DNA from: Larkinella punicea
Lineage (GTDB): Bacteria > Bacteroidota > Bacteroidia > Cytophagales > Spirosomataceae
DNA length: 64,000 nucleotides
NCBI RefSeq assembly: GCF_003334855.1
Contig: NZ_QOWE01000003.1
Location: 248,001-312,000, forward strand
Direction of reading: 5' to 3'
Shown: one piece after another, positions 44,429 through 52,374 of the stretch
How positions within the stretch are numbered: position 1 is the stretch's first letter
Layout: each line of letters opens with the position of its first letter
Position numbers and translations under genes: made by a program
The notes under the pieces: generated by a model
The model's database searches: none
What the model saw: the letters and a program-made list of their open reading frames with translations, nothing else
Told to the model about the DNA's origin: nothing

Positions 44429-45352
44429 TTAAAAAGGGCTGCATACGGTTTTACTCACCAGTTGATACAACAGATCAATCGCTTCTTTGGACGTTTCGAT
44501 ACCGTGGCCGGTTTGGCGTAAAATCTGGCTACACTGTAGCGTCAGAATGTGCTCTTCGGCCAGCCGAATGGTTGTGTCGGGCGGGAAGAGCGGGTCGTTT
44601 TCCCCCAGAATCAGGTAAATATCCGTGGTGATCCGATGCAACTCTTCTTTCCTGAGGGGAGCCGGATAGTCGCCCCGAAACCGGTGGTTCACCAGCGCAT
44701 ACAGGAGGTAATCGCTGACGAGTTGTCGATAAGCGCGCGGAACCGTGTGGTTTGGAGGACAGAAAATGGCCTTATCCAGAAACGTGTTCAAATTACCCGG
44801 TGTCGGAAACACCATCGGCAGCAGGTTGTAGTAGAGATTTCGGATTGAGGTTGAAAAGGACTGAATACCTGCTGGATTGATCAGAATGGCCTTATTGACC
44901 CGTTCCGGGGATTCCAGGCAGAGCTTCAGACAGATCAGTCCGCCGAGTGAAGCACCTGCAAGGGTCGTTGTCTTCAAACCCAGCCCGTCGAGCAGTTCGG
45001 TTGCCCACATCCCATAGTCGTTCGATTTCACGCCGGGACTTTGCCCATCGCTCAGGCTGGGCTGTCCATTGACATCAACAAGGAAATACCGGTACGTTTC
45101 GCGGAAAGGCTGCAACGCATTGTCCAGATCCCAGAACAGGCCGCAGGTCCGGGCACCCGGAAAAAAGACCATCGTCGGTGCGTCCTGCAAATGCGTATTG
45201 GCCGCCCAAATCCGGGTGTTGCCGAACGACGTGGAAACCGTAATCCGCTCGTACCTAAACCCGTTCAGGGCTTCCACCTGCTGGTTCCAGTCTTCCAGAA
45301 AAAAAGTGGCTTCGGCTGGGTTTTTAAACGTTGATCGGCGGGGTGATTGCAT
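44429..45352 (-). CDS. alpha/beta hydrolase
   Basis: 307 residues from ATG 45352, supported by a TATTTTTG box 32 bp upstream. Alpha/beta hydrolase fold: PTMVFFPGARTCGLFWDLDN, FLVDVNGQPSLSD, nucleophile elbow LAGASLGGLICLKL (Ser in GASLG), INPAGIQSF, an acidic residue in ILGENDPLFPP and the catalytic His in LRQTGHGIE. No signal peptide. Substrate unknown. It sits between the two barrel paralogues but on the opposite strand; its stop is 11 bp from the stop of the first. Confidence 0.9.
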   Translation of the reverse strand: MQSPRRSTFKNPAEATFFLEDWNQQVEALNGFRYERITVSTSFGNTRIWAANTHLQDAPTMVFFPGARTCGLFWDLDNALQPFRETYRYFLVDVNGQPSLSDGQSPGVKSNDYGMWATELLDGLGLKTTTLAGASLGGLICLKLCLESPERVNKAILINPAGIQSFSTSIRNLYYNLLPMVFPTPGNLNTFLDKAIFCPPNHTVPRAYRQLVSDYLLYALVNHRFRGDYPAPLRKEELHRITTDIYLILGENDPLFPPDTTIRLAEEHILTLQCSQILRQTGHGIETSKEAIDLLYQLVSKTVCSPF

Positions 45353-45383
45353 ATTAATTCGGGATAGGATGTGCCTCAATGAA

Positions 45384-45391
45384 CAAAAATA
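45384..45391 (-). promoter_or_regulatory. -7 box of the alpha/beta hydrolase gene
   Basis: Minus strand TATTTTTG, exact TAnnTTTG; predicted start near 45377, leader about 25 nt to the ATG at 45352. Confidence 0.55.
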
Positions 45392-45477
45392 GTGCTCCGT
45401 GGCCGAAGGATATAAAACCAATGAATAACGGGTAGCTATGGGTTGACAACTGGCAAATTCGGGAGAAAACCGGGTAG

Positions 45478-46383
45478 AAAACCGGTCAAAATTCGGTCAA
45501 AATAATCTCCCCGGAGCCTAATCAACAAAATTCGTACAAATCCACGTCGATTGGACCGGGCCTTTCTGGATTTATAAGACGGTATTGGGGCAAAGACCAA
45601 TGGCGCGTGTTTGCGGGGGGCGGTTTATCGATTCATTACGGAATCGTTGATTACAATGCTGCCGTTACAAACCGATCGGATGAAAATTCCTTTTTCATTC
45701 AGCCATACGTGCAGGTAGGAGCCGCTTATTACCTCACCGACCGGATTGGCCTGGAAGCTTCAGCCAGTTCAAATTCATTTCCGCTTCATTTTAGCAGCTT
45801 TGGACTTGGTCTAACCATTCTGACTGGTGTGACCAGAAATGGGCCAGAGGGATACGAGGCTCCTCAAACGGGAAAGGGGCGTTGGGTGTTAGGAGGGCAA
45901 CTCGGTTTCTTCACCCAGGGCACCAAGCCCGGCGTAGCCTATCCGGAAGGACAACGAACAACGGAGTTCTCGATCGCTCCTTCGGTCGGATGGTTTGTTA
46001 AAAAGAATCTTTTACTCGGTGTTTCGATTCCGATTGTTGCCCGATGGCAGGAGGAGAGGTCAGGGTTTTCTTATGGACTCAATCCTTATCTGAAAAAATA
46101 CATTTCTGATAACCGGCTACGGCCTTTTGTTGGGGGCGATTTTAGTTACCAAATTTCCGGAAACAAACCGGACGGTGGCTATGGCTCCGTCCAAAAGGCG
46201 GGCCTGGCAGCGAGTGCCGGTTTGGCCTATTTTTTGGGTGATCGGTTTATCGTGGAAGCTACGCTGGGACGGATTTACGTTGATCGCAGTTTTTACCCGA
46301 AAGACCAGAAAATGGATCAATGGTCGGGTGGAGCATCGGCAACGCTGCAACCGGGCTTTTCCATCAATTATGTTCTTGATTGA
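45478..46383 (+). pseudogene. 5'-truncated outer-membrane barrel paralogue
   Basis: An open frame runs from just after the TAG at 45475 to 46383, but has no ATG near its beginning; the first usable start is GTG 45607, giving 258 residues. Recognisable similarity to the 43269-44417 protein starts at GLSGFIRRYWGKDQWRVFAG (from about 45571; compare SAFVRKYWGTNNWRIYAGGG) and continues to a barrel-type end (FSINYVLD). The signal peptide and roughly 90 N-terminal residues of the paralogue are missing, so the protein could not be exported. Likely a decaying duplicate. A terminator follows. Confidence 0.72.
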
Positions 46384-46390
46384 AATAAAA

Positions 46391-46427
46391 AACTGGTCAA
46401 GTTGCCGGGGCTTGACCGGTTTTTTTG
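46391..46427. terminator. intrinsic terminator
   Basis: AACTGGTCAAG (46391-46401) pairs with CTTGACCGGTT (46411-46421, one G-T pair), 9-nt loop, then a T-run. It lies between the truncated barrel gene and the convergent GDPD-like gene. Confidence 0.8.
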
Positions 46428-46448
46428 CTACTATTCTCTGGTGATCGT

Positions 46449-47222
46449 TTACTTCAAGGCCTTGGCACACTCCTCCACTTTGTCGGTATTGATGTAATCG
46501 ACCCCAATCTTGGCCAGTTGTTTCCAGGAATTGGCATTGTCGGGGGCGGCCCAGAAACGGATGGGTTTGTCCTGAGCGTGCGCCCGTTTGATAAATCGTT
46601 TCAGCGTTTCCCGGTCCTTGTCCGGCATTTCTCCCTCGCCATTCCAGCGGGAATAGGTTTGAAAGGTGTCGCTGAAAAGGGCGACGTGTTTGATCGTTTC
46701 ATCGTCGTATAATTCGCTGGGCCGTCCGTCGAACAGGATGTAGGCGGGGTAGTCGATCCAGTTGGCAATGGGCGGACGGCTGCCGCTGACCACCAGTTGA
46801 ATGGCCATCGGATTCATGGCCCGGTCGAAGCAGGTACGGTAGGGTGCCACGGCTTTCTGCAACTCCTCAATGGCTTCAACGCCATTGTCCTTCAGATCGA
46901 TCAATAGCTGAAACGTGTATTTCCGGTCTTTGCTCACCGAGCCATTGGCCGACTGGCGGCTTTTGTTTTGCCCAAACAAGGTGGCAATGGGCTTTAAATA
47001 CAGCGAATCCAGTGTGCGGCCCGGCTGAATTTGGGATTTATCGTGGGCAACCATTAACTTACCGTCAACCAGAAAAACGTCGGCTTCAATAGAACCGGCC
47101 TGGCTGCGGATTGCGGCCGTTAGCGGCTCCGGTTTTTCGTAATCGTTATGAGCGTGAACTTTCTGGGCAACACTCCATTGACTCCAACAAACGATCAAAC
47201 AGATACATATAAACCTTGCCAT
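46449..47222 (-). CDS. glycerophosphodiester phosphodiesterase-like protein
   Basis: 257 residues from ATG 47222, which begins the signal peptide (FICICLIVCWSQWSVAQ). PI-PLC/GDPD-like TIM barrel: KVHAHNDYEKPEPLTAAIRS, SIEADVFLVDGKLMVAHDKS, FQLLIDLKDNG, KRAHAQDKPIRFWAAPDNAN and VDYINTD. The His-Asn pair near the N-terminus and the EAD and HD motifs are consistent with the active site. Periplasmic; substrate not determined. Its TACTTTTG box is at 47341, back-to-back with that of fabG. Confidence 0.88.
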   Translation of the reverse strand: MARFICICLIVCWSQWSVAQKVHAHNDYEKPEPLTAAIRSQAGSIEADVFLVDGKLMVAHDKSQIQPGRTLDSLYLKPIATLFGQNKSRQSANGSVSKDRKYTFQLLIDLKDNGVEAIEELQKAVAPYRTCFDRAMNPMAIQLVVSGSRPPIANWIDYPAYILFDGRPSELYDDETIKHVALFSDTFQTYSRWNGEGEMPDKDRETLKRFIKRAHAQDKPIRFWAAPDNANSWKQLAKIGVDYINTDKVEECAKALK

Positions 47223-47340
47223 AATGATGAGAGAATGTTCGGTGAAGGGACAGGGATTCGTTTCGCAACAGAAATTGGGTTTTCTTTCCGGTTTGCTGTG
47301 GAAAATAAATCGCTGATGCGACTCTTTGCAACGTTTCGGG

Positions 47341-47348
47341 CAAAAGTA
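47341..47348 (-). promoter_or_regulatory. -7 box of the GDPD-like gene
   Basis: Minus strand TACTTTTG, exact TAnnTTTG; predicted start near 47334, leader about 112 nt. It forms a divergent promoter pair with 47373-47380. Confidence 0.5.
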
Positions 47349-47372
47349 GTCGGATGATCGAATATATACTAC

Positions 47373-47380
47373 TATTTTTG
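47373..47380 (+). promoter_or_regulatory. -7 box of fabG
   Basis: TATTTTTG, exact TAnnTTTG; predicted start near 47387, leader about 34 nt to the ATG at 47421. Confidence 0.6.
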
Positions 47381-47420
47381 CGGCCAATCTTACAAAGCCT
47401 CGTTACTTACATTTTACTCC

Positions 47421-48167
47421 ATGAGTTTACTTCAAGGAAAAGTTGCATTGATAACCGGAGCCTCCCGGGGCATCGGTCGGGCCATTGCCATTCGGTTTGC
47501 CCAGGAGGGCGCCGATATCGCGTTTACGTATCTCTCCAGCGTTGAAAAAGGGCAGGCACTGGAAGCCGAACTGGCGGCTTTTGGGGTCAGGGTAAAGGGC
47601 TATCGTTCCGATGCTTCGGATTATAAAGCCGCCGAAGAACTGGCGAACCAGATCATAGCCGATTTTGGCACCATTGATGCCGTGGTCAACAATGCCGGCA
47701 TTACCCGCGACGGCCTGCTGATGCGGATGAGCGAAGAACAATGGGATGTCGTTATCAACGTTAATCTGAAGTCGGTCTTTAACCTGACCAAAGCCGTGAT
47801 CAAACCGATGATGAAAGCCAAGAAAGGCTCCATCATCAACCTGACTTCCGTGGTCGGGATCCGGGGCAATGCCGGTCAGGCCAATTATGCCGCTTCCAAA
47901 GCCGGTATTATCGGATTTACCAAGTCGGTCGCGCTGGAACTGGGCTCCCGCAACATTCGTTCGAATGCCATTGCGCCCGGTTTTATCGAAACCGAAATGA
48001 CCGGCGAAATCAACGAGAAAGCCGTAGAAGAATGGAAGCAGTCGATCCCGCTCCGGCGCGGTGGACAACCGGAAGAAGTCGCTGACTGCGCCGTTTTCCT
48101 GGCTTCCGACTTGTCCCGCTACATCACCGGACAGGTGCTGCAGGTGGACGGGGGAATGCTTACTTAA
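47421..48167 (+). CDS. fabG: 3-oxoacyl-[acyl-carrier-protein] reductase
   Basis: 248 residues, classical SDR: cofactor motif TGASRGIGRAIA, NNAGITRDGLLMRMSEEQWD, catalytic Ser in LTSVVGIRGN, YAASKAG (Tyr and Lys), and IAPGFIETEMTGEI. It reduces 3-oxoacyl-ACP with NADPH in fatty-acid elongation. Length and motifs match FabG fully, though other SDR reductases can look alike. Followed by an inverted repeat and then the VWA gene. Confidence 0.94.
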   Translation: MSLLQGKVALITGASRGIGRAIAIRFAQEGADIAFTYLSSVEKGQALEAELAAFGVRVKGYRSDASDYKAAEELANQIIADFGTIDAVVNNAGITRDGLLMRMSEEQWDVVINVNLKSVFNLTKAVIKPMMKAKKGSIINLTSVVGIRGNAGQANYAASKAGIIGFTKSVALELGSRNIRSNAIAPGFIETEMTGEINEKAVEEWKQSIPLRRGGQPEEVADCAVFLASDLSRYITGQVLQVDGGMLT

Positions 48168-48170
48168 ATG

Positions 48171-48268
48171 AGTTAAGAGTTATGAGTTAAGAATGAAGAG
48201 TTGGTCGCCCAAATGGTTGACTGACATATTATTTAACTCTTAACTTTTAACTCTTAACTCTTAACTGA
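48171..48268. repeat. inverted repeat built of AGTTAAGAGTTA units
   Basis: Left arm 48171-48193 (AGTTAAGAGTTATGAGTTAA) against 48233-48268, three copies of TTAACTCTTAACT-like sequence. Imperfect, 39-nt loop. It fills the fabG-VWA gap and ends 4 bp before the VWA start. Confidence 0.75.
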
Positions 48269-48271
48269 AAG

Positions 48272-50356
48272 ATGCGCTCCGAACTTTATTTCCAATCGTC
48301 TCCCTGGTGGTTACTGCTGTGTCTGGCGGTTGGGGCGGCCTATGCGTTTGCGTTGTACCAGCGGAACTCCGGATGGAGTCAGCGGATGAATCTCTCCCTG
48401 GCCGCGTTCCGGTTTCTGGTGGTCAGCACCGTGTGTTTTCTGCTGCTCAATCCACTGATTCGCAGCACGCAGACCATCACCGAAAAACCCAAAGTGGTTC
48501 TGGCGATTGATAATTCGGAGTCGATGATGGTGGGCGGAAGGCCACAGCTCGACCGCGCCCTCGAAGCAGCCAACCAACTGCGCGAGCGGCTGACGAGCGA
48601 CGACATCGACGTGTCGGTGCAAACGCTGGGAGACAGCCTGGTAGCCGGTGACCTGAAAACGATTCCGTTCAACCAGCGAACCACCGATTTGTCGAATCTG
48701 CTGGGCGGAATTCGAAATGCCTACGAAGGCCGGAACCTGACCGACGTGGTGCTGATTTCGGACGGCATTGCCAACCAGGGGCTTTCGCCAACGTTCGGGC
48801 GGTATAACTTTGCCCTGCACACTGTGGGCGTGGGTGACACCATTTCGAAGCGCGATATACAACTGAAAGACGCCGTTGCCAATAAAATTGCCTACCTCGG
48901 CAACCAGTTTCCGATTCAGGCCGATGTGGTCAGCTACGGTTTTCAGGGCCGCAGCGGAACCGTGGTGTTGCGGCAGAACGGCAAGGAACTGAGCCGGCAA
49001 ACCGTCAACTTCAGCCAGGCCGAAACCTTTCAGCAACTGACTTTTCAGGCGTTTTCGAACCAGAAGGGCATGCAGCATTACGTCGTCGAAGTGTTGCCCC
49101 AGGACGGTGAATTTACCCCCCGCAACAACCGCCGGGATGTGTATATCGACATCATCGACGGCAAGGAGAAAATTCTGTTGCTGGCCCTGAGTCCGCACCC
49201 GGACGTGAAAGCCCTGCGCAGCATTATTGAGAAAAACCAGAACTACGAGCTAGACATTCGCATTCTGAACGGCGGAACCGCCGAGATTCCGGACAAGGTC
49301 TACGATCTGGTGATTCTTCATCAATTGCCGGATAACCAGAACGCCGGTGCCGCCGTGGTGCAGCGCGTCATGCAAAAAAATACACCCCTGCTGTTTATTC
49401 TAGGGACTCAGTCGGGCCTGCAATCGTTCAATGGCCTGAATCCGGTGGTTCAGGTGGTGGCGGGTGGTGGTCAAACCGACAAAGTAACCGGACGGTTTAA
49501 TCCTGATTTCCGTCAACTGAATCTGGATGCGCAGAAACTGACCCTGCTGGATCGGTTGCCGCCCATGCTGGTTCCATTCGGCGATTACAAGCTGTCGCCG
49601 GGCAGTGAAGTGGTGCTGTGGCAGCAGGTGGGAAGTGTTCGGACGAGCAAACCGTTGCTGGCCATCAACATCACGACGCCACGCAAAGCCGCCGTTCTGG
49701 CGGGGGAAGGATTCTGGGAATGGCGTCTCGAAGAATTTGCCCTGACCGATAACCAGGCCGTTGTGGACGAGCTGATCCAGAAAGTGATGCAACTGGTTTC
49801 GATCAAGGAAGACCGCCGGAAACTGCGGGTGTATCCGATTCGGAACGAATTTCTGGCGGGCGAGAAGGTGACGTTCGAGACCGAAATGTACAACGACATT
49901 TACGAAAAACTGTTCGACCGGCCGGTTCGGCTGGAAATCACCAACGAGCGGGCGGTTCCGCGGAGTTTTAACTACACACCGACCGGCAGTAATTCCCGGT
50001 TTGAGGTGAGCAATTTGCCGGAGGGCGTCTATCGCTTCCGGGCCACGGCCTCACTCAATGGCCGGACGGAAACCGCCAGTGGCGAATTTATCGTGCGGGA
50101 GCAGCAGTTTGAAGCCATCAACACCACCGCCGACCACATGATGCTCCGGCAGTTGGCGCAGCAAACCGGTGGCCGTTTCTACAACGCGTCGACGCTGGCA
50201 TCGCTGGCAGACGATCTGGTAAAAAACAAACCACCCGGACGACTGAGCAGCAATGAAGAACTGAACGAACTTATTAATTTACGCTGGTTGTTTTTCCTGA
50301 TCGTCATTCTGATCAGTGCCGAGTGGGGATTGCGGAAATATCATGGAGCGTATTAA
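48272..50356 (+). CDS. membrane-anchored VWA-domain protein
   Basis: 694 residues. Two N-terminal membrane helices (PWWLLLCLAVGAAYAFALYQ; LAAFRFLVVSTVCFLLLNPL), a von Willebrand A domain with a MIDAS-type DNSES (VVLAIDNSESMMV) at about residues 80-200 (LTDVVLISDGIANQG), a long beta-rich region (VEVLPQDGEFTPRNNRRDVY, LLALSPHPDVKALRSIIEKN) and a C-terminal helix (NLRWLFFLIVILISAEWGLR). The order resembles the BatA/BatB-like and DUF7408-like proteins. Function unknown. Three co-directional genes follow closely, so it may head an operon. Confidence 0.85.
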   Translation: MRSELYFQSSPWWLLLCLAVGAAYAFALYQRNSGWSQRMNLSLAAFRFLVVSTVCFLLLNPLIRSTQTITEKPKVVLAIDNSESMMVGGRPQLDRALEAANQLRERLTSDDIDVSVQTLGDSLVAGDLKTIPFNQRTTDLSNLLGGIRNAYEGRNLTDVVLISDGIANQGLSPTFGRYNFALHTVGVGDTISKRDIQLKDAVANKIAYLGNQFPIQADVVSYGFQGRSGTVVLRQNGKELSRQTVNFSQAETFQQLTFQAFSNQKGMQHYVVEVLPQDGEFTPRNNRRDVYIDIIDGKEKILLLALSPHPDVKALRSIIEKNQNYELDIRILNGGTAEIPDKVYDLVILHQLPDNQNAGAAVVQRVMQKNTPLLFILGTQSGLQSFNGLNPVVQVVAGGGQTDKVTGRFNPDFRQLNLDAQKLTLLDRLPPMLVPFGDYKLSPGSEVVLWQQVGSVRTSKPLLAINITTPRKAAVLAGEGFWEWRLEEFALTDNQAVVDELIQKVMQLVSIKEDRRKLRVYPIRNEFLAGEKVTFETEMYNDIYEKLFDRPVRLEITNERAVPRSFNYTPTGSNSRFEVSNLPEGVYRFRATASLNGRTETASGEFIVREQQFEAINTTADHMMLRQLAQQTGGRFYNASTLASLADDLVKNKPPGRLSSNEELNELINLRWLFFLIVILISAEWGLRKYHGAY

Positions 50357-50362
50357 TAAGAA

Positions 50363-50494
50363 GGACGGAATCAAGGAGGAAGGAAGGAGAGTAAGCGAAG
50401 AAAGGATGATGAAATGGAAAGGAATACGAACTATTTTTCTGCTGTTTTTCCTCCTTTCCTCCCTTCCTCCCTTCCTCCCTTTTTCCTTCGCGCA
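50363..50494. repeat. GA/CT-rich imperfect palindrome over the DUF2279 start
   Basis: GGAGGAAGGAAGGAGAG (50375-50391) can pair with several copies of CCTTCCTCCC in 50449-50484. The right arm is also the coding sequence for the DUF2279 signal peptide core. It looks like another hairpin element that has been captured by the gene start. Confidence 0.45.
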
Positions 50495-51329
50495 GGACAC
50501 GACCAGTCGGGCGGCTGAACCCTGCTATCGCTGCCGGCTCCGTAATTTGCTCATTGCCGAAACCGTCGTCTACGGGAGTACCATTTACGGCCTGAGCCGG
50601 GCGTGGTATGACAACCCGCTGACCAATTTTCATTTTTTTAACGACAACCGGGAGTGGCTGCAAATCGATAAGGTGGGCCACATGGTGACGGCCTACCAGA
50701 TTGCCCGGGTTTCGGCACAGGCGTACCGTTGGGCGGGTTTGTCGGATCGGAAAGCCGCCATTTATGCCGGGATTACCGGTCTGGTTTTTCAAACGCCCAT
50801 CGAAATTTTGGACGGTTTTTCGCCCGAATACGGTTTTTCGGTGGGGGACATGATTGCGAACATGGCAGGCCCCGCTTTGTATACGGGACAATACCTGGCC
50901 TGGGGTGAACTGCGGATTCAGCCGAAATTTTCGTTTCACAACACCGCGTTGGCAAAAGTGCGTCCGAATTTGCTGGGCAGTAGCTGGAATGAGCGGTGGC
51001 TGAAAGATTATAACGGGCAAACGTATTGGTTATCGATTAATCCGTCGACCTTTGCCCGGCGGGATTCAAAATTGCCCAAATGGCTGAATATTGCCGTGGG
51101 GTATGGAATTCAGGATATGGTTGCGGCCGAAACATCGAAAAGCATCGAGCTTGGGTACCGGCCCTACCGGCAGTATTACCTGTCGCTGGACATTGATTTC
51201 ACCCGGATACCGACCCGAAAAAAAGGCTTGAAAACGTTGTTCTTTTTGTTGAATACGCTGAAAATGCCCGCACCGACGCTGGAATACAACGGTCGGAACG
51301 GTTTTCAGTTTCATGCGTTATACTTTTAG
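50406..51329 (+). CDS. DUF2279 family protein
   Basis: 307 residues from ATG 50406 (50409 is next); a GGA-rich stretch precedes it. Signal peptide (IRTIFLLFFLLSSLPPFLPF, cleavage after SFAQ). The body matches DUF2279: LLIAETVVYGSTIYGLSRAW, IDKVGHMVTAYQIARVSAQA, GITGLVFQTPIEILDGFSPE, FSVGDMIANMAGPALYTGQY and GYGIQDMVAAE. Probably an outer-membrane or periplasmic lipid-associated protein; the role is unknown. It begins 50 bp after the VWA stop and is followed by the Smr gene within 16 bp. Confidence 0.87.
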   Translation: MMKWKGIRTIFLLFFLLSSLPPFLPFSFAQDTTSRAAEPCYRCRLRNLLIAETVVYGSTIYGLSRAWYDNPLTNFHFFNDNREWLQIDKVGHMVTAYQIARVSAQAYRWAGLSDRKAAIYAGITGLVFQTPIEILDGFSPEYGFSVGDMIANMAGPALYTGQYLAWGELRIQPKFSFHNTALAKVRPNLLGSSWNERWLKDYNGQTYWLSINPSTFARRDSKLPKWLNIAVGYGIQDMVAAETSKSIELGYRPYRQYYLSLDIDFTRIPTRKKGLKTLFFLLNTLKMPAPTLEYNGRNGFQFHALYF

Positions 51330-51344
51330 TAGAGTACATTAACT

Positions 51345-52358
51345 ATGAATATTGGTGACAAAGTGCGCATGTTGCGGGCGAAGGAACAGGGGGTCGTTAC
51401 GCGCTTCCTGCCCGGCAATCAGGTAGAAATTGAAATAGAAGACGGTTTCCGGATTCCGGTTTTGCGGTCGGAGATCGTGGTGGTGTCGGCTCTGGAATCA
51501 ACGCGGTTTCAGTCCGCTCCCGGTATTGAAGCCCAAAAATCGGCGAAACCCGAAATCATCAGTAGTGCAGGCATTTACCTGGCTTTTGTTCCACAAAACG
51601 GCCCCGGTAACCTGAAAATAGTCGTTGCCTATCTGGTGAACAATACCGACTGGGATCTGCCTTTTTCCATCGGTGAAGAACGCGAAAACCGCTATTCGGG
51701 GCTCTATGCGGAAGTACTGAAAGCGCGCTCCTTTTTTAAACTGGGCCAGCCGTATGCGCTGGCCACCTTCGAAAACTGGCCGACTTTTTTGATTCAGGCT
51801 CTTTGGCACCGGCGCGGTGCCGCTTCGTTGCGCGAACCGTTGATCCGGCGACTCAAGTGCCGGACGCAGTCGTTTCAGGCCAGCAGCGGCCCGATTCCGG
51901 TGTTGAACCAGACTGGTCATGTTTTTCAACTCGATGTGGAAGATGTGGAGGAGGAAAAACCGGTTGCGAAGGAAGCCGCCAAACCGCTGGATGCCACAGC
52001 CCTGCGCGAAAGTTTGATGGGAAATACCGGAAAAAAAGAACTGTCGGCCAAAGAACCGGCTAAGTTGGTACGGCCGTCGTCGATCATCGACCTGCACATT
52101 GATAAACTGCTGCCCAATGGATTCGGGAGCCGAACCAATGCCGAGTTGCTGGAAGTTCAGCTTCAGGAGTTCGAGAAAAACCTGGAAAAAGCGATTGCCA
52201 GCGGCATGGACGACATTACGTTTATTCACGGGGTTGGCAATGGTGTTCTGCGAAACGAACTCCACCGGCGGCTGGGCAAATACCCCGGCGTTGCCTATTT
52301 TGAAGATGCTCAGAAGGAAAAATTTGGCTACGGTGCGACCAAGGTTAAGATTAAATAA
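51345..52358 (+). CDS. DUF2027 and Smr domain protein
   Basis: 337 residues. N-terminal DUF2027/KOW-like part (NIGDKVRMLRAKEQGVVTRF), a central beta domain (SSAGIYLAFVPQNGPGNLKI) and a C-terminal Smr domain from about residue 245 (IDLHIDKLLPNGFGSRTNAE, DDITFIHGVGNGVLRNELHR, GYGATKVKIK). Smr domains are endonucleases or nickases acting on branched DNA, or RNA-cleaving in ribosome rescue. Whether this member cuts is unknown: IDLHID and IHGVGNG fit the LDLHG and HGxG motifs, with the first altered. Confidence 0.9.
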   Translation: MNIGDKVRMLRAKEQGVVTRFLPGNQVEIEIEDGFRIPVLRSEIVVVSALESTRFQSAPGIEAQKSAKPEIISSAGIYLAFVPQNGPGNLKIVVAYLVNNTDWDLPFSIGEERENRYSGLYAEVLKARSFFKLGQPYALATFENWPTFLIQALWHRRGAASLREPLIRRLKCRTQSFQASSGPIPVLNQTGHVFQLDVEDVEEEKPVAKEAAKPLDATALRESLMGNTGKKELSAKEPAKLVRPSSIIDLHIDKLLPNGFGSRTNAELLEVQLQEFEKNLEKAIASGMDDITFIHGVGNGVLRNELHRRLGKYPGVAYFEDAQKEKFGYGATKVKIK

Positions 52359-52374
52359 AATAATTTTTACTACA

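Noticed and set aside
48311-49198. A 295-codon minus-strand frame opposite the VWA gene
   Set aside because: Antisense shadow with His/Gln/Arg-rich sequence; the VWA protein in the plus frame has a clear MIDAS motif and membrane helices.
52099-52374. Longer start for the DUF4403 gene inside the Smr gene
   Set aside because: The extension is an out-of-frame reading of the Smr coding region and would hide the lipoprotein signal.
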